A stretch of 64,000 nt of DNA, taken from NCBI RefSeq assembly GCF_018861005.1, contig NZ_JAHKQL010000022.1:156661-220660 (forward strand), written 5' to 3'. The notes under the pieces were generated by a model. That model saw only the letters and a list, made by a program, of their open reading frames with translations, did no database searches and had not been told where the DNA came from. The stretch is from Polaribacter vadi (GTDB lineage Bacteria > Bacteroidota > Bacteroidia > Flavobacteriales > Flavobacteriaceae). Shown piece by piece: positions 1-9,035 of the stretch (the stretch's first letter is position 1; every line of letters begins with the position of its first letter). The translations under genes were made by a program, and so were the position numbers.

Positions 1-1150
1 TACCAGTTGCAGGTCCATTAAAACCAGTGTGAATTTTTTTAACTTTTCTGTTTTTATCCATAAAAATAGTGGTAGGATAAGAGATAATATGGTTTAACAT
101 TGGTAATTTTTTTTGCGCCAAAGTTTTATCAGCAACTTTACCATATTGTGCTAATAAAACAGGGTATTCTACACCAACTCTTTCTTTAAAACGCTTAATT
201 CTTTGGTAAGCAATTTCTCTGGTTTTTGCCACTTCAAAAGCTAATGCAATTACTTGTAAATTTTCATTCGGATTTTCCTGTAAATAGTTTACCAAATACT
301 TACTTTCATCCAAACAATTTGGGCACCAAGTTCCCATAATTTGAATGATGATAGTTTTGTCTTTAAATTCAGGATCACTTAAAGCAACAATTCTACCTCT
401 TGTATCAGGAAAAGAAAAATCGAAATATTCGTACCCCTCTTTAATGTAGGTTAAATCTTCTTCTTTTGGCAACTCATAAGCATTGTTTAGTTTTGCTCTA
501 AAAGGTTCTTTCCAATGATTTCCAGAATAGAAAAAACCATTCATTATAGAATCTGTAACCTTTGCTTTAAATAAAAATGCATGAGCACCATCAAAAGTAG
601 AAAGCTTTAAAGAATCACCATCAATAATACCTTCTAAGTATCTATAATCTCCAGTAGTTGTTCTAAAAGTACCAGTTACTTTATTTTTAGTTTGATTAAA
701 AATTCCTTTGGCAATGTATCTTTCATCAGGATTATTATCACTAAAAACAGTTTGCCAATTACCAGAAATATTAACTGATTCTTTTTTTGTTGATGAAAAT
801 CGGACACTATCTTTTTTTGCTTCAAAAAGTACAACTCTGTCTAAACTAGGTTTAATAAAACTACCTTTTAATCTGTTATTTGCAATTTTAGCAATAATAT
901 AACCTTCAAAAACAGGTGTTTGTATCGTAATTGAATCATTGCTGTAAGTAATTTCGTCAACAATAATTTTTTCATCAGCATTAATAATAGTGATTAAAGA
1001 ATCGTTTTCAACTTTAAAAATAAATGGTAATTCTTGGTTGTCTTGCACCTTTAAAATAGCTCTGTAAGTACCTTTATCTAATTTTATTTCTGTTTTTTTA
1101 TCACAAGAAATAAATATTAAAATACTGATTATCAATAAAAAAAATCTCAT
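1..1150 (-). CDS. Thioredoxin-fold (TlpA/ResA-like) lipoprotein, 3' end outside window
   Basis: Reading the minus strand from an ATG at 1150 gives an uninterrupted frame of 383 codons that runs off the window. The N-terminus is hydrophobic and ends in a lipobox-like FISC at residues 13-16, so the product is probably an SPII lipoprotein. The first 240 or so residues are beta-rich and look like the DUF4369-type N-terminal domain often found on Bacteroidota TlpA proteins. They are followed by a thioredoxin fold with a WCPNC redox motif (+ strand around 320-335). Proteins of this layout act in the periplasm as thiol-disulfide oxidoreductases; the substrate is unknown. The C-terminus is missing because of the window edge and not because of a mutation. 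It is divergent from pheT. Confidence 0.85.
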   Translation of the reverse strand, partial: MRFFLLIISILIFISCDKKTEIKLDKGTYRAILKVQDNQELPFIFKVENDSLITIINADEKIIVDEITYSNDSITIQTPVFEGYIIAKIANNRLKGSFIKPSLDRVVLFEAKKDSVRFSSTKKESVNISGNWQTVFSDNNPDERYIAKGIFNQTKNKVTGTFRTTTGDYRYLEGIIDGDSLKLSTFDGAHAFLFKAKVTDSIMNGFFYSGNHWKEPFRAKLNNAYELPKEEDLTYIKEGYEYFDFSFPDTRGRIVALSDPEFKDKTIIIQIMGTWCPNCLDESKYLVNYLQENPNENLQVIALAFEVAKTREIAYQRIKRFKERVGVEYPVLLAQYGKVADKTLAQKKLPMLNHIISYPTTIFMDKNRKVKKIHTGFNGPATG

Positions 1151-1285
1151 TACTAACTCTTTTTTAGAAAAATTGAAATTACAATAATTTGCGAACATTA
1201 TTAAGGGCAAAATTATAATGAATATGTTTAATATAACCTTAAAATTGGTTAAATTCGCAGATTAAATATCATCATAAAAAAATAA

Positions 1286-3712
1286 ATGAAAATATCGTAT
1301 AATTGGTTACAGCAATTTTTAAAAGTTGATTGGGAAGCTGAAAAAACTGGTAAACTTTTAACGGATTTAGGTTTAGAAGTTGAAGGAATTGAAAAGATAG
1401 AATCTATTAAAGGTAGTTTAAAAGGAGTGGTTGTTGGTGAGGTTTTAACTTGTATTCAACACCCAAATGCAGATAGATTAAAAGTAACTACTGTTAATTT
1501 AGGCGATGAAAATCATGTGCAAATTGTTTGTGGAGCACCAAATGTTGCTGCTGGTCAAAAAGTACCTGTAGCCACAATTGGTACTATTTTATATGATGAA
1601 AAAGGCGAAGGATTTAAAATTAAAAAAGGTAAAATTAGAGGAGAAGAAAGCCATGGAATGATTTGCGCTGAAGACGAATTAGGTCTTGGTAAAGGACATG
1701 ATGGAATTCTAGTTTTAGAAGCTGATTTAAAACCAGGTACACCTGCTGCAGAAGTTTTTGATATTGAAACTGATTATGTTTTCGAAATTGGTTTAACACC
1801 AAATAGATCTGATGCTATGAGTCATTTTGGGGTAGCAAGAGATTTACGTGCTGGCTTATTACAAAATGATTTAAATTTAGAATTAATATCGCCATCTGTA
1901 AGTGATTTTCATGTAGATGAAAGAACATTACGTTATGATGTTGAAGTAGAAAATAAAGAATTAGTACCTCGTTATTGTGGTATTACTATTACTGATGTAG
2001 AGGTTAAAGACTCACCAGATTGGATTAAAAATAGATTAAAAGCAATTGGTATTACACCTAAAAATAATATAGTTGATATTACCAACTATGTTTTGCATGA
2101 ATTAGGTCAGCCTTTACATGCTTTTGATGCCCAGAAAATTAAAGGTAATAAGATTATTGTTAAAACTTTAGAAGAGGGTACAAAATTTACAACACTAGAT
2201 GAAGTAGAAAGAGAGCTTTCTGCAGATGATATTATGATTTGTGATACTGATGGAAATCCACTTTGTATTGGTGGTGTTTTTGGAGGTTTAAAATCTGGAG
2301 TTACAGAACATACAAATTCAATATTTTTAGAAAGTGCATATTTTAATCCTGTTTCTGTAAGAAAAACAGCAAAAAGACATGCTTTAAACACAGATGCATC
2401 TTTTCGTTTTGAAAGAGGAATTGATATCAATATGACAGAGTATGCTTTAAAAAGAGCAGCTTTATTAATTGAAAAATATGCTAGTGGTAAATTGGCATCA
2501 GATATTTCTGATTTCTATCCTATTAAAATGGAAGATTTTCAAGTATTTCTTTCCTACGATAATGCTTATAGGTTAATTGGTCAAGAAATTCCGAAAGAAA
2601 AAATCAAGAACATTTTAGCTTCATTAGAAATTAAAATTAATAGTGAAACTGCAGGTGGTTTAGGACTAACAATACCATCTTATAGAACAGATGTTCAAAG
2701 AGAGGCAGATATTATAGAAGAGATTTTAAGAGTATATGGTTACAATAATATTGAGTTTTCATATAAATTAAATACTTCTATTTCTTTTGATTCTAATAAT
2801 GATACAAAAGTAGAAAACATAGTTGCAAACCAGTTAAGTGCTTTAGGTTTTAACGAAACTATGGCTAATTCATTAACAAAACCTGAGTACAATTCTCTAT
2901 CAGAAAGTATAAGTGAAGATGCTAAAGTGATGATGTTAAATCCGTTAAGTAACGATTTAGCTGTAATGCGTCAATCAATGTTATTTAGTGGTTTAGAATC
3001 TGTTTCTTACAACTTAAATAGAAAAAATACGGCTTTAAAGTTTTATGAATTTGGTAAAACTTACCATAAATATGGTGATAAATATCAAGAAGATAAGCAT
3101 TTAACGCTTTTTGTTACAGGTAATAGAACAAAAGATTCTTGGCAATCAAACAATAATCCTTCAGATTTCTTTTATGTAAAAGGAGTAATAACTTCAGTTT
3201 TAGAAAGATTAGGGATTCAGAAATTAAAAGCTACTCCTGTTAAAAACGATGTTTTCTCAGAAGGTTTAGTTTTTAGTTTAGGTAAAATTAAAATTGCAGA
3301 ATTTGGAGTTGTAAAAAGAAATGTTTTAAAAGAATTTGGTATAAAACAAGAAGTTTTATTTGCTGATTTTAATTGGGATAATGTTTTAAAATTCTCTGGT
3401 AATAAAAATGTTAAAGTAGCTAGTTTAACAAAGTTTCCTGCAGTAAAAAGAGATTTAGCATTATTGTTAAATTCTAAAACCGAATTTAAAGAGGTGTATA
3501 ATTTAGCATTTCAATCAGAAAGAAAACTCTTAAAAGAAGTAGATTTGTTTGATGTTTATGAAGGTGATAATTTACCAGAAGGTAAAAAATCTTATGCTGT
3601 TAGTTTTGTTTTACAAGACGAAACAAAAACTTTAGAAGACAAGCAGATTGATAAAATAATGCAAAAATTACAACAAAGTTTCGAGAAAAATTTAGAAGCT
3701 GTTTTAAGATAA
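1286..3712 (+). CDS. pheT: Phenylalanine--tRNA ligase beta subunit
   Basis: The 808-residue product matches the usual length of bacterial PheT. Domains in order: an N-terminal tRNA-binding OB fold (about 40-150), the B3/B4 editing region (about 210-390), B5 (about 410-480), a catalytic-like core, and a C-terminal FDX-ACB anticodon-binding domain (about 715-808, starting near SLTKFPAVKRDLAL). With PheS it forms the alpha2beta2 cytoplasmic synthetase that charges tRNA-Phe; pheS is not in this window, so the two genes are unlinked here. ATG start with no obvious Shine-Dalgarno site. A strong terminator follows directly, so it is probably monocistronic. Confidence 0.97.
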   Translation: MKISYNWLQQFLKVDWEAEKTGKLLTDLGLEVEGIEKIESIKGSLKGVVVGEVLTCIQHPNADRLKVTTVNLGDENHVQIVCGAPNVAAGQKVPVATIGTILYDEKGEGFKIKKGKIRGEESHGMICAEDELGLGKGHDGILVLEADLKPGTPAAEVFDIETDYVFEIGLTPNRSDAMSHFGVARDLRAGLLQNDLNLELISPSVSDFHVDERTLRYDVEVENKELVPRYCGITITDVEVKDSPDWIKNRLKAIGITPKNNIVDITNYVLHELGQPLHAFDAQKIKGNKIIVKTLEEGTKFTTLDEVERELSADDIMICDTDGNPLCIGGVFGGLKSGVTEHTNSIFLESAYFNPVSVRKTAKRHALNTDASFRFERGIDINMTEYALKRAALLIEKYASGKLASDISDFYPIKMEDFQVFLSYDNAYRLIGQEIPKEKIKNILASLEIKINSETAGGLGLTIPSYRTDVQREADIIEEILRVYGYNNIEFSYKLNTSISFDSNNDTKVENIVANQLSALGFNETMANSLTKPEYNSLSESISEDAKVMMLNPLSNDLAVMRQSMLFSGLESVSYNLNRKNTALKFYEFGKTYHKYGDKYQEDKHLTLFVTGNRTKDSWQSNNNPSDFFYVKGVITSVLERLGIQKLKATPVKNDVFSEGLVFSLGKIKIAEFGVVKRNVLKEFGIKQEVLFADFNWDNVLKFSGNKNVKVASLTKFPAVKRDLALLLNSKTEFKEVYNLAFQSERKLLKEVDLFDVYEGDNLPEGKKSYAVSFVLQDETKTLEDKQIDKIMQKLQQSFEKNLEAVLR

Positions 3713-3716
3713 TTAC

Positions 3717-3742
3717 AAAGCTCCTTTTTAGGAGCTTTTTTT
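3717..3742 (+). terminator. Rho-independent terminator after pheT
   Basis: An 8-bp perfect stem (aaagctcc / ggagcttt) with a six-base loop is followed by a seven-base T run. It lies five bases past the pheT stop and ends 13 bases before the pyrD start. Confidence 0.85.
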
Positions 3743-3755
3743 ATAAAAGTAAATT

Positions 3756-4787
3756 ATGTACAAATTAATAATAAGACCATTTTTCTTCCTTTTTGACCCT
3801 GAAAAAATACATTATTTTACATTTTCTTTGGTTAAATTTTTATCTAAAATACCTTTAGTACCAAATCTTTTTAGAAGCCTTTATCAAGTAAATGATAAAA
3901 AACTAGAACGTAATTTATTCGGATTAACATTTAAAAACCCAGTTGGTTTAGCAGCAGGTTTCGATAAAAATGCAGTTTTATATAATGAATTGGCAAATTT
4001 CGGATTTGGTTTTATAGAAATAGGTACTGTAACACCTAAAGGCCAAGTTGGTAATCCTAAAAAAAGATTATTTCGTTTAAAAGACGATCAAGGGATTGTC
4101 AATAGAATGGGGTTTAATAACGAAGGTTTAGCCATTGCAATTAAACAGTTAAAAAAGAATAAAGGCAAAGTAATTATTGGTGGTAATATTGGTAAAAACA
4201 CTCAAACTTTACCAGAAAATTACACAGCAGACTATAAAGAATGTTTTAAAGGTTTACATCCTTATGTAGATTATTTTGTGTTGAATGTAAGTTGCCCAAA
4301 TGTTGGTAGTCATGCAAAATTAAATGATAAAGATTATTTGGTTGAGTTAATTACAGAATGCCAGAAACTAAATAATTTAGAAGAAAAACAAAAGCCAATT
4401 TTATTAAAAATTGCACCAGATTTAAATGATGTTCAGCTTGATGAGATTATAGAACTAGTTGCAGAGACAAAGATTGATGGTGTAATTGCTTCAAATACAT
4501 CAACCAATAGAAGTAATTTAAAAGCTTCAGAAGCACGTTTAAAAGAGATTGGTAATGGTGGTGTAAGTGGCCAGCCAATAAAAAATCAAAGTACAAAAGT
4601 GATTAAATATTTGGCAGATAATTCTAATAAATCTTTTCCAATTATTGGAGTAGGAGGTATCCATTCAGAACAAGATGCTTTAGATAAATTAAATGCAGGT
4701 GCAGATTTGGTTCAGATTTATACAGGTTTTATTTACGAAGGTCCAAGTTTGGTAAAAAGAATTAATAAAGCAATTTTAAAAAAGTAG
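3756..4787 (+). CDS. pyrD: Dihydroorotate dehydrogenase, class 2 (quinone-dependent)
   Basis: Catalyses dihydroorotate to orotate in pyrimidine synthesis, passing electrons from FMN to quinone at the inner membrane. The 343 residues include the helical N-terminal extension (about 1-45) that marks membrane-associated class 2 enzymes, then the FMN-binding barrel with [12 protein letters not shown] (about 61-72), [10 protein letters not shown] (about 85-94) and the phosphate-binding GVGGI near residue 300. Odd point: the active-site loop reads NVSCPN with Cys180 at the base position, where the E. coli class 2 enzyme has Ser; Cys is the class 1 residue. The gene stands alone between the pheT terminator and a 124-base gap. 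Confidence 0.95.
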   Translation: MYKLIIRPFFFLFDPEKIHYFTFSLVKFLSKIPLVPNLFRSLYQVNDKKLERNLFGLTFKNPVGLAAGFDKNAVLYNELANFGFGFIEIGTVTPKGQVGNPKKRLFRLKDDQGIVNRMGFNNEGLAIAIKQLKKNKGKVIIGGNIGKNTQTLPENYTADYKECFKGLHPYVDYFVLNVSCPNVGSHAKLNDKDYLVELITECQKLNNLEEKQKPILLKIAPDLNDVQLDEIIELVAETKIDGVIASNTSTNRSNLKASEARLKEIGNGGVSGQPIKNQSTKVIKYLADNSNKSFPIIGVGGIHSEQDALDKLNAGADLVQIYTGFIYEGPSLVKRINKAILKK

Positions 4788-4911
4788 TTTTATAAAGATG
4801 ATGTTATATTATTCAGTTTAATCTCTAAGAAATTGAATATTTATTTTTCCTTTGAACTTTAAAAAAAATGAAAAAGAATTAAATTATTTTTTTTACTAAA
4901 TTTATACTAAG

Positions 4912-5784
4912 ATGAACTCTAAACCAGCAATAGGTCTTATTCCTTATGGAAAATTCCCAAACTTTGGACTTCGTAATATGTCTTTAGATGATTTACATTG
5001 GCCACTTGGTAGACCACAAAGATTAAAGAATGGTGTTGTTGCAGATTTGGAAAAAACAGACCATATTATAACAAACCCAAGAAAATCAGTTTTTTTATTC
5101 CCACGTTTTGGAGTTAAAGCGAAACTATCAGTAATAATTTGTGAGCCAGATATTATACATCAAAAATATATTAATCTATCTCATTATCTCAATTGGAGGT
5201 TTTATAAGATTTTAACAAAATCAGAAAAATTACTAGAAAGTATAAATAATGGAATTTTCTATATTTATGGAAGTACTTTTTTAAAGGATATTGATACAGT
5301 TAACACAAATAAAAAACACCTTATTTCACTTATTGCGTCAAATAAAAAGAATTTAATTGGTCATAAATTAAGACACGAAATTGTAGATTATTTACGAAAT
5401 AATAATTCAGAAGCGCATATTATGGGGCGTGGTTATAAACCTTTTGATAACAAAGAAGATGGTTTAGCACCTTATAAATATTCTGTTGTTATAGAAAATA
5501 ACCAAGAATCAAATTATTTTACAGAAAAATTGATAGACTGTTTTCTGTGTGAAACAGTTCCTATTTATTGGGGAGCTCCTAATATTGAAAAATATTTTGA
5601 TCCTAAAGGTATGATTATTTGTAATTCATCAGAAGATATTAAGAATGCTATAAAAAGTATTAGTAATGATGATTATGAGTTAAGATTAGAAGCCCTTAAA
5701 GCAAATAAAGAAGAAGCTTACAATTACAACGATTTTGAAAAGAAAGCAGCTACATTGATTAATAATAGCTTGATAGAAAATTAA
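4912..5784 (+). CDS. GT10-family glycosyltransferase (alpha-1,3-fucosyltransferase-like)
   Basis: The C-terminal half carries the GT10 signature: an APYKYSVVIEN block (about 186-196), then NYFTEKLIDCF (201-211) and ETVPIYWGAPN (214-224), corresponding to the YKF..FEN / TEK / PVv.G pattern of the GDP-fucose-binding domain of fucosyltransferases. The 290 residues have no signal peptide or membrane helix, so the enzyme is predicted to be cytoplasmic or peripheral. A role in adding fucose (or a related sugar) to surface glycan is inferred from the family; donor and acceptor cannot be read from sequence. It sits 20 bases upstream of a LysE exporter and is not inside a recognisable polysaccharide cluster. 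Confidence 0.8.
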   Translation: MNSKPAIGLIPYGKFPNFGLRNMSLDDLHWPLGRPQRLKNGVVADLEKTDHIITNPRKSVFLFPRFGVKAKLSVIICEPDIIHQKYINLSHYLNWRFYKILTKSEKLLESINNGIFYIYGSTFLKDIDTVNTNKKHLISLIASNKKNLIGHKLRHEIVDYLRNNNSEAHIMGRGYKPFDNKEDGLAPYKYSVVIENNQESNYFTEKLIDCFLCETVPIYWGAPNIEKYFDPKGMIICNSSEDIKNAIKSISNDDYELRLEALKANKEEAYNYNDFEKKAATLINNSLIEN

Positions 5785-5804
5785 ATATTAACCAATATTA
5801 AATA

Positions 5805-6419
5805 GTGTTAGAAACTCTTTTTTCTTTTGCTTTAGCAACATCTATACTAGCACTTTCTCCAGGTCCAGATAATATTTTTGTATTAACACAAAGTATTGTA
5901 AATGGCAGAAAATTTGGTTTAGCTACAGTTTTTGGTTTAATTTCTGGTTGTTTAGTACATACTTCTTTGTTGGCATTTGGAGTCTCTGCAATTATAAAAA
6001 ACTCAGAAAATATATTTTTTGCAATTAAATTATTTGGTGCTATTTATTTACTTTATTTAGCTTACAAAGTATATAATTCTGATGCTAATATTATTCTTTC
6101 TAAAGATAATGTAGAACAAAAAACTACCACACAATTATTTAAACAAGGGTTTATTATGAATGTATTAAATCCGAAAGTATCTATTTTCTTTTTAGCATTT
6201 TTTCCAGGATTTTTATTTTCAGAAAGTATTTCTACTGTAATTCAATTCTATGTTTTAGGTTTTGTATTTATGTTAGTTTCACTTGTAATTTTTTCTACAA
6301 TTGCAATTTTAGCAGGTACAATTTCAGAAAAAATCAAAGAAAATCAAAAAATTGGTTTGTATTTAAAATGGATGCAAATTGTAGTTTTTGTATTAATTGC
6401 TGTTTTTATATTTATTTAG
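5805..6419 (+). CDS. LysE/RhtB-family amino-acid exporter
   Basis: This 204-residue inner-membrane protein has about six hydrophobic segments. The family signature lies near the N-terminus (SPGPDNIFVLTQSIVNGRKF, about 19-38), and a conserved NPKVSIFF block lies in the middle. LysE/RhtB proteins export amino acids or their derivatives using the proton gradient; the substrate is unknown. The start codon is GTG at 5805; no ATG lies near the N-terminal hydrophobic segment. The 20-base gap after the GT10 gene suggests co-transcription. It ends upstream of the histidine operon control region. Confidence 0.88.
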   Translation: MLETLFSFALATSILALSPGPDNIFVLTQSIVNGRKFGLATVFGLISGCLVHTSLLAFGVSAIIKNSENIFFAIKLFGAIYLLYLAYKVYNSDANIILSKDNVEQKTTTQLFKQGFIMNVLNPKVSIFFLAFFPGFLFSESISTVIQFYVLGFVFMLVSLVIFSTIAILAGTISEKIKENQKIGLYLKWMQIVVFVLIAVFIFI

Positions 6420-6531
6420 GCTGATGTGATAAAGGAATTGTATTATCATTTTCGCTACTTTTTATTAAAAATCAAACAAAAAATCAAATCTTGATAAATA
6501 TTATATTTAACTAAATTTTATAGTCACTTCA

Positions 6532-6564
6532 TTTGGTTTTATCAAAATAAAATTTGAATATTTG
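6532..6564 (+). promoter_or_regulatory. Candidate histidine-operon promoter (Bacteroidota -33/-7)
   Basis: A TTTG at 6532-6535 is followed after 21 bases by AATATTTG at 6557-6564, one mismatch from the Bacteroidota -7 consensus TAnnTTTG. Transcription would start about 10 bases before the His leader peptide at 6582. The position fits; the mismatch keeps confidence moderate. Confidence 0.45.
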
Positions 6565-6581
6565 TATAATTAATAAAGTAA

Positions 6582-6638
6582 ATGAAATTTATTCAAAATC
6601 ATCATCATCATTTTTACAATTGCTCTCAAGCGATTTAA
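6582..6638 (+). CDS. hisL: Histidine operon leader peptide
   Basis: This short frame of 18 codons reads MKFIQNHHHHFYNCSQAI and ends in TAA. Four consecutive CAT histidine codons lie 30 bases before its stop, and a perfect 12-bp terminator hairpin follows 30 bases later, directly upstream of hisG. This is the standard arrangement for transcription attenuation: when charged tRNA-His is scarce, the ribosome stalls on the His run and the downstream terminator does not form. Only its translation matters, so the peptide needs no other function. The match in content, place and spacing makes coincidence unlikely. Confidence 0.9.
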   Translation: MKFIQNHHHHFYNCSQAI

Positions 6639-6668
6639 AAATGTATTGAATAAAGTCAAGATATTTAT

Positions 6669-6700
6669 AAACCTGTTTGAGCAAATCAAACAGGTTTTTT
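6669..6700 (+). terminator. Attenuator terminator of the histidine operon
   Basis: A perfect 12-bp stem (aaacctgtttga / tcaaacaggttt) with loop gcaaa is followed by a T-rich tail. It lies between the His leader peptide and the hisG start at 6743. An ATG-like start at 6677 lies inside this hairpin, which argues for the downstream hisG start. I did not resolve the competing antiterminator pairing. Confidence 0.88.
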
Positions 6701-6742
6701 AATTTTAAAACCAAATTTGCTCAAACCAAACTAAAAACAAAA

Positions 6743-7600
6743 ATGAGTAACTTAAGAATTGCAGTACAAAAATCAGGTAGATTAAATGAAGATTCAATGA
6801 GAATCTTAAAAGACATTGGTATTTCTATCGACAATGGTAAAGACCAATTAAAAGCAGCTGCTAGAGATTTTCCTGTAGAGGTTTTTTATCTTAGAAATGG
6901 CGATATTCCTCAGTATTTAAAAGACGGAGTAGTAGATGCAGCCATAATTGGGGAGAATGTTTTAATCGAAAAAGGAAACGATATTCAGTTTGTAGAACGT
7001 TTAGGTTTTTCTAAATGTAAAGTTTCTATTGCAGTGCCAAAAGAATCAAATGCTAGTTCATTAAAAGATTTGGCAGGCAAACGAATTGCAACTTCATACC
7101 CAGAAACTGTAAAAAAGTTTTTAAAAGAACAAAACATTGATGCTCAATTGCATAAAATTAACGGTTCAGTAGAAATTGCACCCAATATTGGTTTAGCAGA
7201 TGGTATTTGCGATATCGTTTCTAGTGGAAGTACACTATTTAAAAACGGTTTAAAAGAGATTGAAGTTTTGTTAAAATCGGAAGCAGTTTTAGCAGTTTCA
7301 CCTCAAATTAATGCTGAAAGAAAAGCAATTTTAGAGAAAATTCAATTTAGAATTCAATCTGTTTTAAAAGGTAGAAATTCAAAATATATCCTATTAAATG
7401 CACCAAATGATAACTTAGAAAGCATTCTAAAATTATTGCCAGGTATGAGAAGTCCAACTGTTTTGCCATTAGCAGAAAAAGGTTGGAGCTCAGTACACAC
7501 TGTAATATCTAAAAATGAGTTTTGGGAAATTATAGACGAATTAAAAGCCAATGGAGCAGAAGGTATTTTAGTTTGTCCAATCGAAAAAATGGTGCTTTAA
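6743..7600 (+). CDS. hisG: ATP phosphoribosyltransferase (long form HisG)
   Basis: First step of histidine synthesis: ATP plus PRPP gives phosphoribosyl-ATP. The 285 residues are the long form, with a C-terminal regulatory domain (about 210-285) that senses histidine and needs no HisZ. The N-terminal catalytic domain begins MSNLRIAVQKSGRLNEDS, and the PRPP-binding stretch GICDIVSSGSTLFKNGL lies near residues 153-169. The start at 6743 is chosen because an earlier in-frame start would put coding sequence through the attenuator hairpin and because HisG homologues begin just before LRIAVQKSGRL. First structural gene of the operon. Confidence 0.96.
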   Translation: MSNLRIAVQKSGRLNEDSMRILKDIGISIDNGKDQLKAAARDFPVEVFYLRNGDIPQYLKDGVVDAAIIGENVLIEKGNDIQFVERLGFSKCKVSIAVPKESNASSLKDLAGKRIATSYPETVKKFLKEQNIDAQLHKINGSVEIAPNIGLADGICDIVSSGSTLFKNGLKEIEVLLKSEAVLAVSPQINAERKAILEKIQFRIQSVLKGRNSKYILLNAPNDNLESILKLLPGMRSPTVLPLAEKGWSSVHTVISKNEFWEIIDELKANGAEGILVCPIEKMVL

Positions 7601-7604
7601 TTTT

Positions 7605-7690
7605 TTTATTAGGGCGTTTTAACGGGCTTTACACTATATCTTTTTGTGAAAAACAAAAAGGATGTCGTTTCAATCCCTAACGCTTACGCA
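7605..7690. repeat. Dispersed-type intergenic repeat between hisG and hisD
   Basis: The 111-base hisG-hisD gap holds a segment (agggcgtt, cgggctttacactatatc, a ctttttgt/acaaaaag hairpin around 7640-7660, then gtttcaatccctaacgc). From memory, it resembles a noncoding repeat found many times in Flavobacteriaceae genomes. Only one copy is present in this window, so its repeat status rests on recollection and would need a genome search. Confidence 0.5.
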
Positions 7691-7711
7691 AGTTTATAAA
7701 GAGTAATTATT

Positions 7712-8998
7712 ATGAAAATTATTAATAACCCATCAAAAGAAACTTGGTCTAAAATTTTAGAAAGACCAACAAAAACAGTTGATGATATAGAAGGTGTAGT
7801 AAATGAAGTCTTTGCTGATATTCAGAAAAATGGAGATAAAGCTGTACAGAAATATACAGCCAAATTCGATGGTATTTCTTTAGAAAACAATATTGTTACA
7901 GAAGCAGAAATTACAGAAGCTATAAATTTAGTTTCAGAAGATTTAAAAGCAGCTATTCAATTAGCCAAAGTAAATATTACTAATTTTCATAAAGCTCAAA
8001 AAACAGAAAAAGTTTTTGTAGAAACTGCAAACGGAGTAGAATGTTGGCAAGAAAAAAGACCAATTCAAAAAGTTGGTTTATATATTCCTGGAGGCACAGC
8101 ACCTTTGTTTTCAACAGTATTAATGTTGACAGTTCCTGCTCAAATTGCAGGTTGTAAAGAAATTGTATTGTGCTCTCCACCAAATGCAGCAGGTAAAATA
8201 AATCCGGCAATTTTATACACAGCTAATTTATGTGGCGTTACTAAAATTATAAAAGTTGGCGGAATTCAAGCCATTGCAGGTTTTACTTTTGGTACAGAAA
8301 CTATACCACAAGTTTATAAAATTTTCGGACCTGGAAATCAGTTTGTAACAGTAGCAAAACAGCTATCAACTAAATTTGGTGTGGCAATAGATATGCCTGC
8401 AGGACCAAGTGAGTTATTAGTAGCTGCAGACGATTTTGCAAATGCAAGTTTTGTTGCTTCAGATTTATTAAGTCAGGCAGAACATGGAGTAGATAGTCAA
8501 GTTATTTTAGTTTCAACATCAAAAGAATTAATTAATGAAGTTGAAATAGAAATTGAAAAACAATTAGCAGTATTACCAAGAGTAGAAATTGCTGAAAAAG
8601 CAATTGCCAATTCTAAATCTATTTTTGTTGAAAATGATGAAATAGCTTTAGAATTAATTAATGAATATGGCCCAGAACATTTTATTGTTTGTACAAATAA
8701 TAATGATTATTATATAGATAATATTGCAAATGCAGGCTCTGTTTTTATAGGTAATTACACTCCAGAAAGTGCAGGAGATTATGCTTCTGGTACAAACCAT
8801 ACATTACCAACAAATGGGTTTTCTAAAGCCTATTCAGGTGTAAATTTAGATAGTTTTACAAAAAGTATTACTTTTCAAAAAATATCTAAAACAGGAATTC
8901 AAAACATTGGGAATGCCATAGAATTAATGGCAGATGCAGAAGGCTTACAAGCACATAAAAATGCAGTTTCTATTCGATTAAAAAATTTGCAAAAATAA
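7712..8998 (+). CDS. hisD: Histidinol dehydrogenase
   Basis: Last enzyme of the pathway: it oxidises histidinol to histidine through histidinal using two NAD+ and a zinc ion. The 428 residues match the family length. Signature stretches visible are GLYIPGGTAPLFSTVLML (about 116-133), the KIFGPGNQFVTVAK block (about 205-218), SQAEHGVDSQVIL, where Gln and His are zinc ligands (about 253-265), and the catalytic EYGPEHF (about 320-326). It is separated from hisG by a repeat-like segment but is on the same strand with no terminator between, so it is presumed to be in the operon. Confidence 0.97.
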   Translation: MKIINNPSKETWSKILERPTKTVDDIEGVVNEVFADIQKNGDKAVQKYTAKFDGISLENNIVTEAEITEAINLVSEDLKAAIQLAKVNITNFHKAQKTEKVFVETANGVECWQEKRPIQKVGLYIPGGTAPLFSTVLMLTVPAQIAGCKEIVLCSPPNAAGKINPAILYTANLCGVTKIIKVGGIQAIAGFTFGTETIPQVYKIFGPGNQFVTVAKQLSTKFGVAIDMPAGPSELLVAADDFANASFVASDLLSQAEHGVDSQVILVSTSKELINEVEIEIEKQLAVLPRVEIAEKAIANSKSIFVENDEIALELINEYGPEHFIVCTNNNDYYIDNIANAGSVFIGNYTPESAGDYASGTNHTLPTNGFSKAYSGVNLDSFTKSITFQKISKTGIQNIGNAIELMADAEGLQAHKNAVSIRLKNLQK

Positions 8999-9035
8999 TT
9001 TGTAACTAAAACTCCTTTTTCGGAGTCTTTAAAGT

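Noticed and set aside
708..902. Plus-strand open frame of 64 codons
   Set aside because: It is antisense to the thioredoxin-fold lipoprotein, which reads well on the minus strand across this interval.
7354..7551. Minus-strand frame inside hisG, and similar frames inside other long genes
   Set aside because: They follow codon shadows of clearly real genes on the other strand and have no family features.
7660..7690. gtttcaatccctaacgc as a CRISPR repeat
   Set aside because: It resembles the end of a CRISPR-type repeat by eye, but there is one copy only, no spacers and no cas genes.
9008..9030. Weak hairpin between hisD and hisC (actcc / ggagt)
   Set aside because: Only five base pairs with a three-base T tract; it would terminate inside the operon, so it is not called a terminator.
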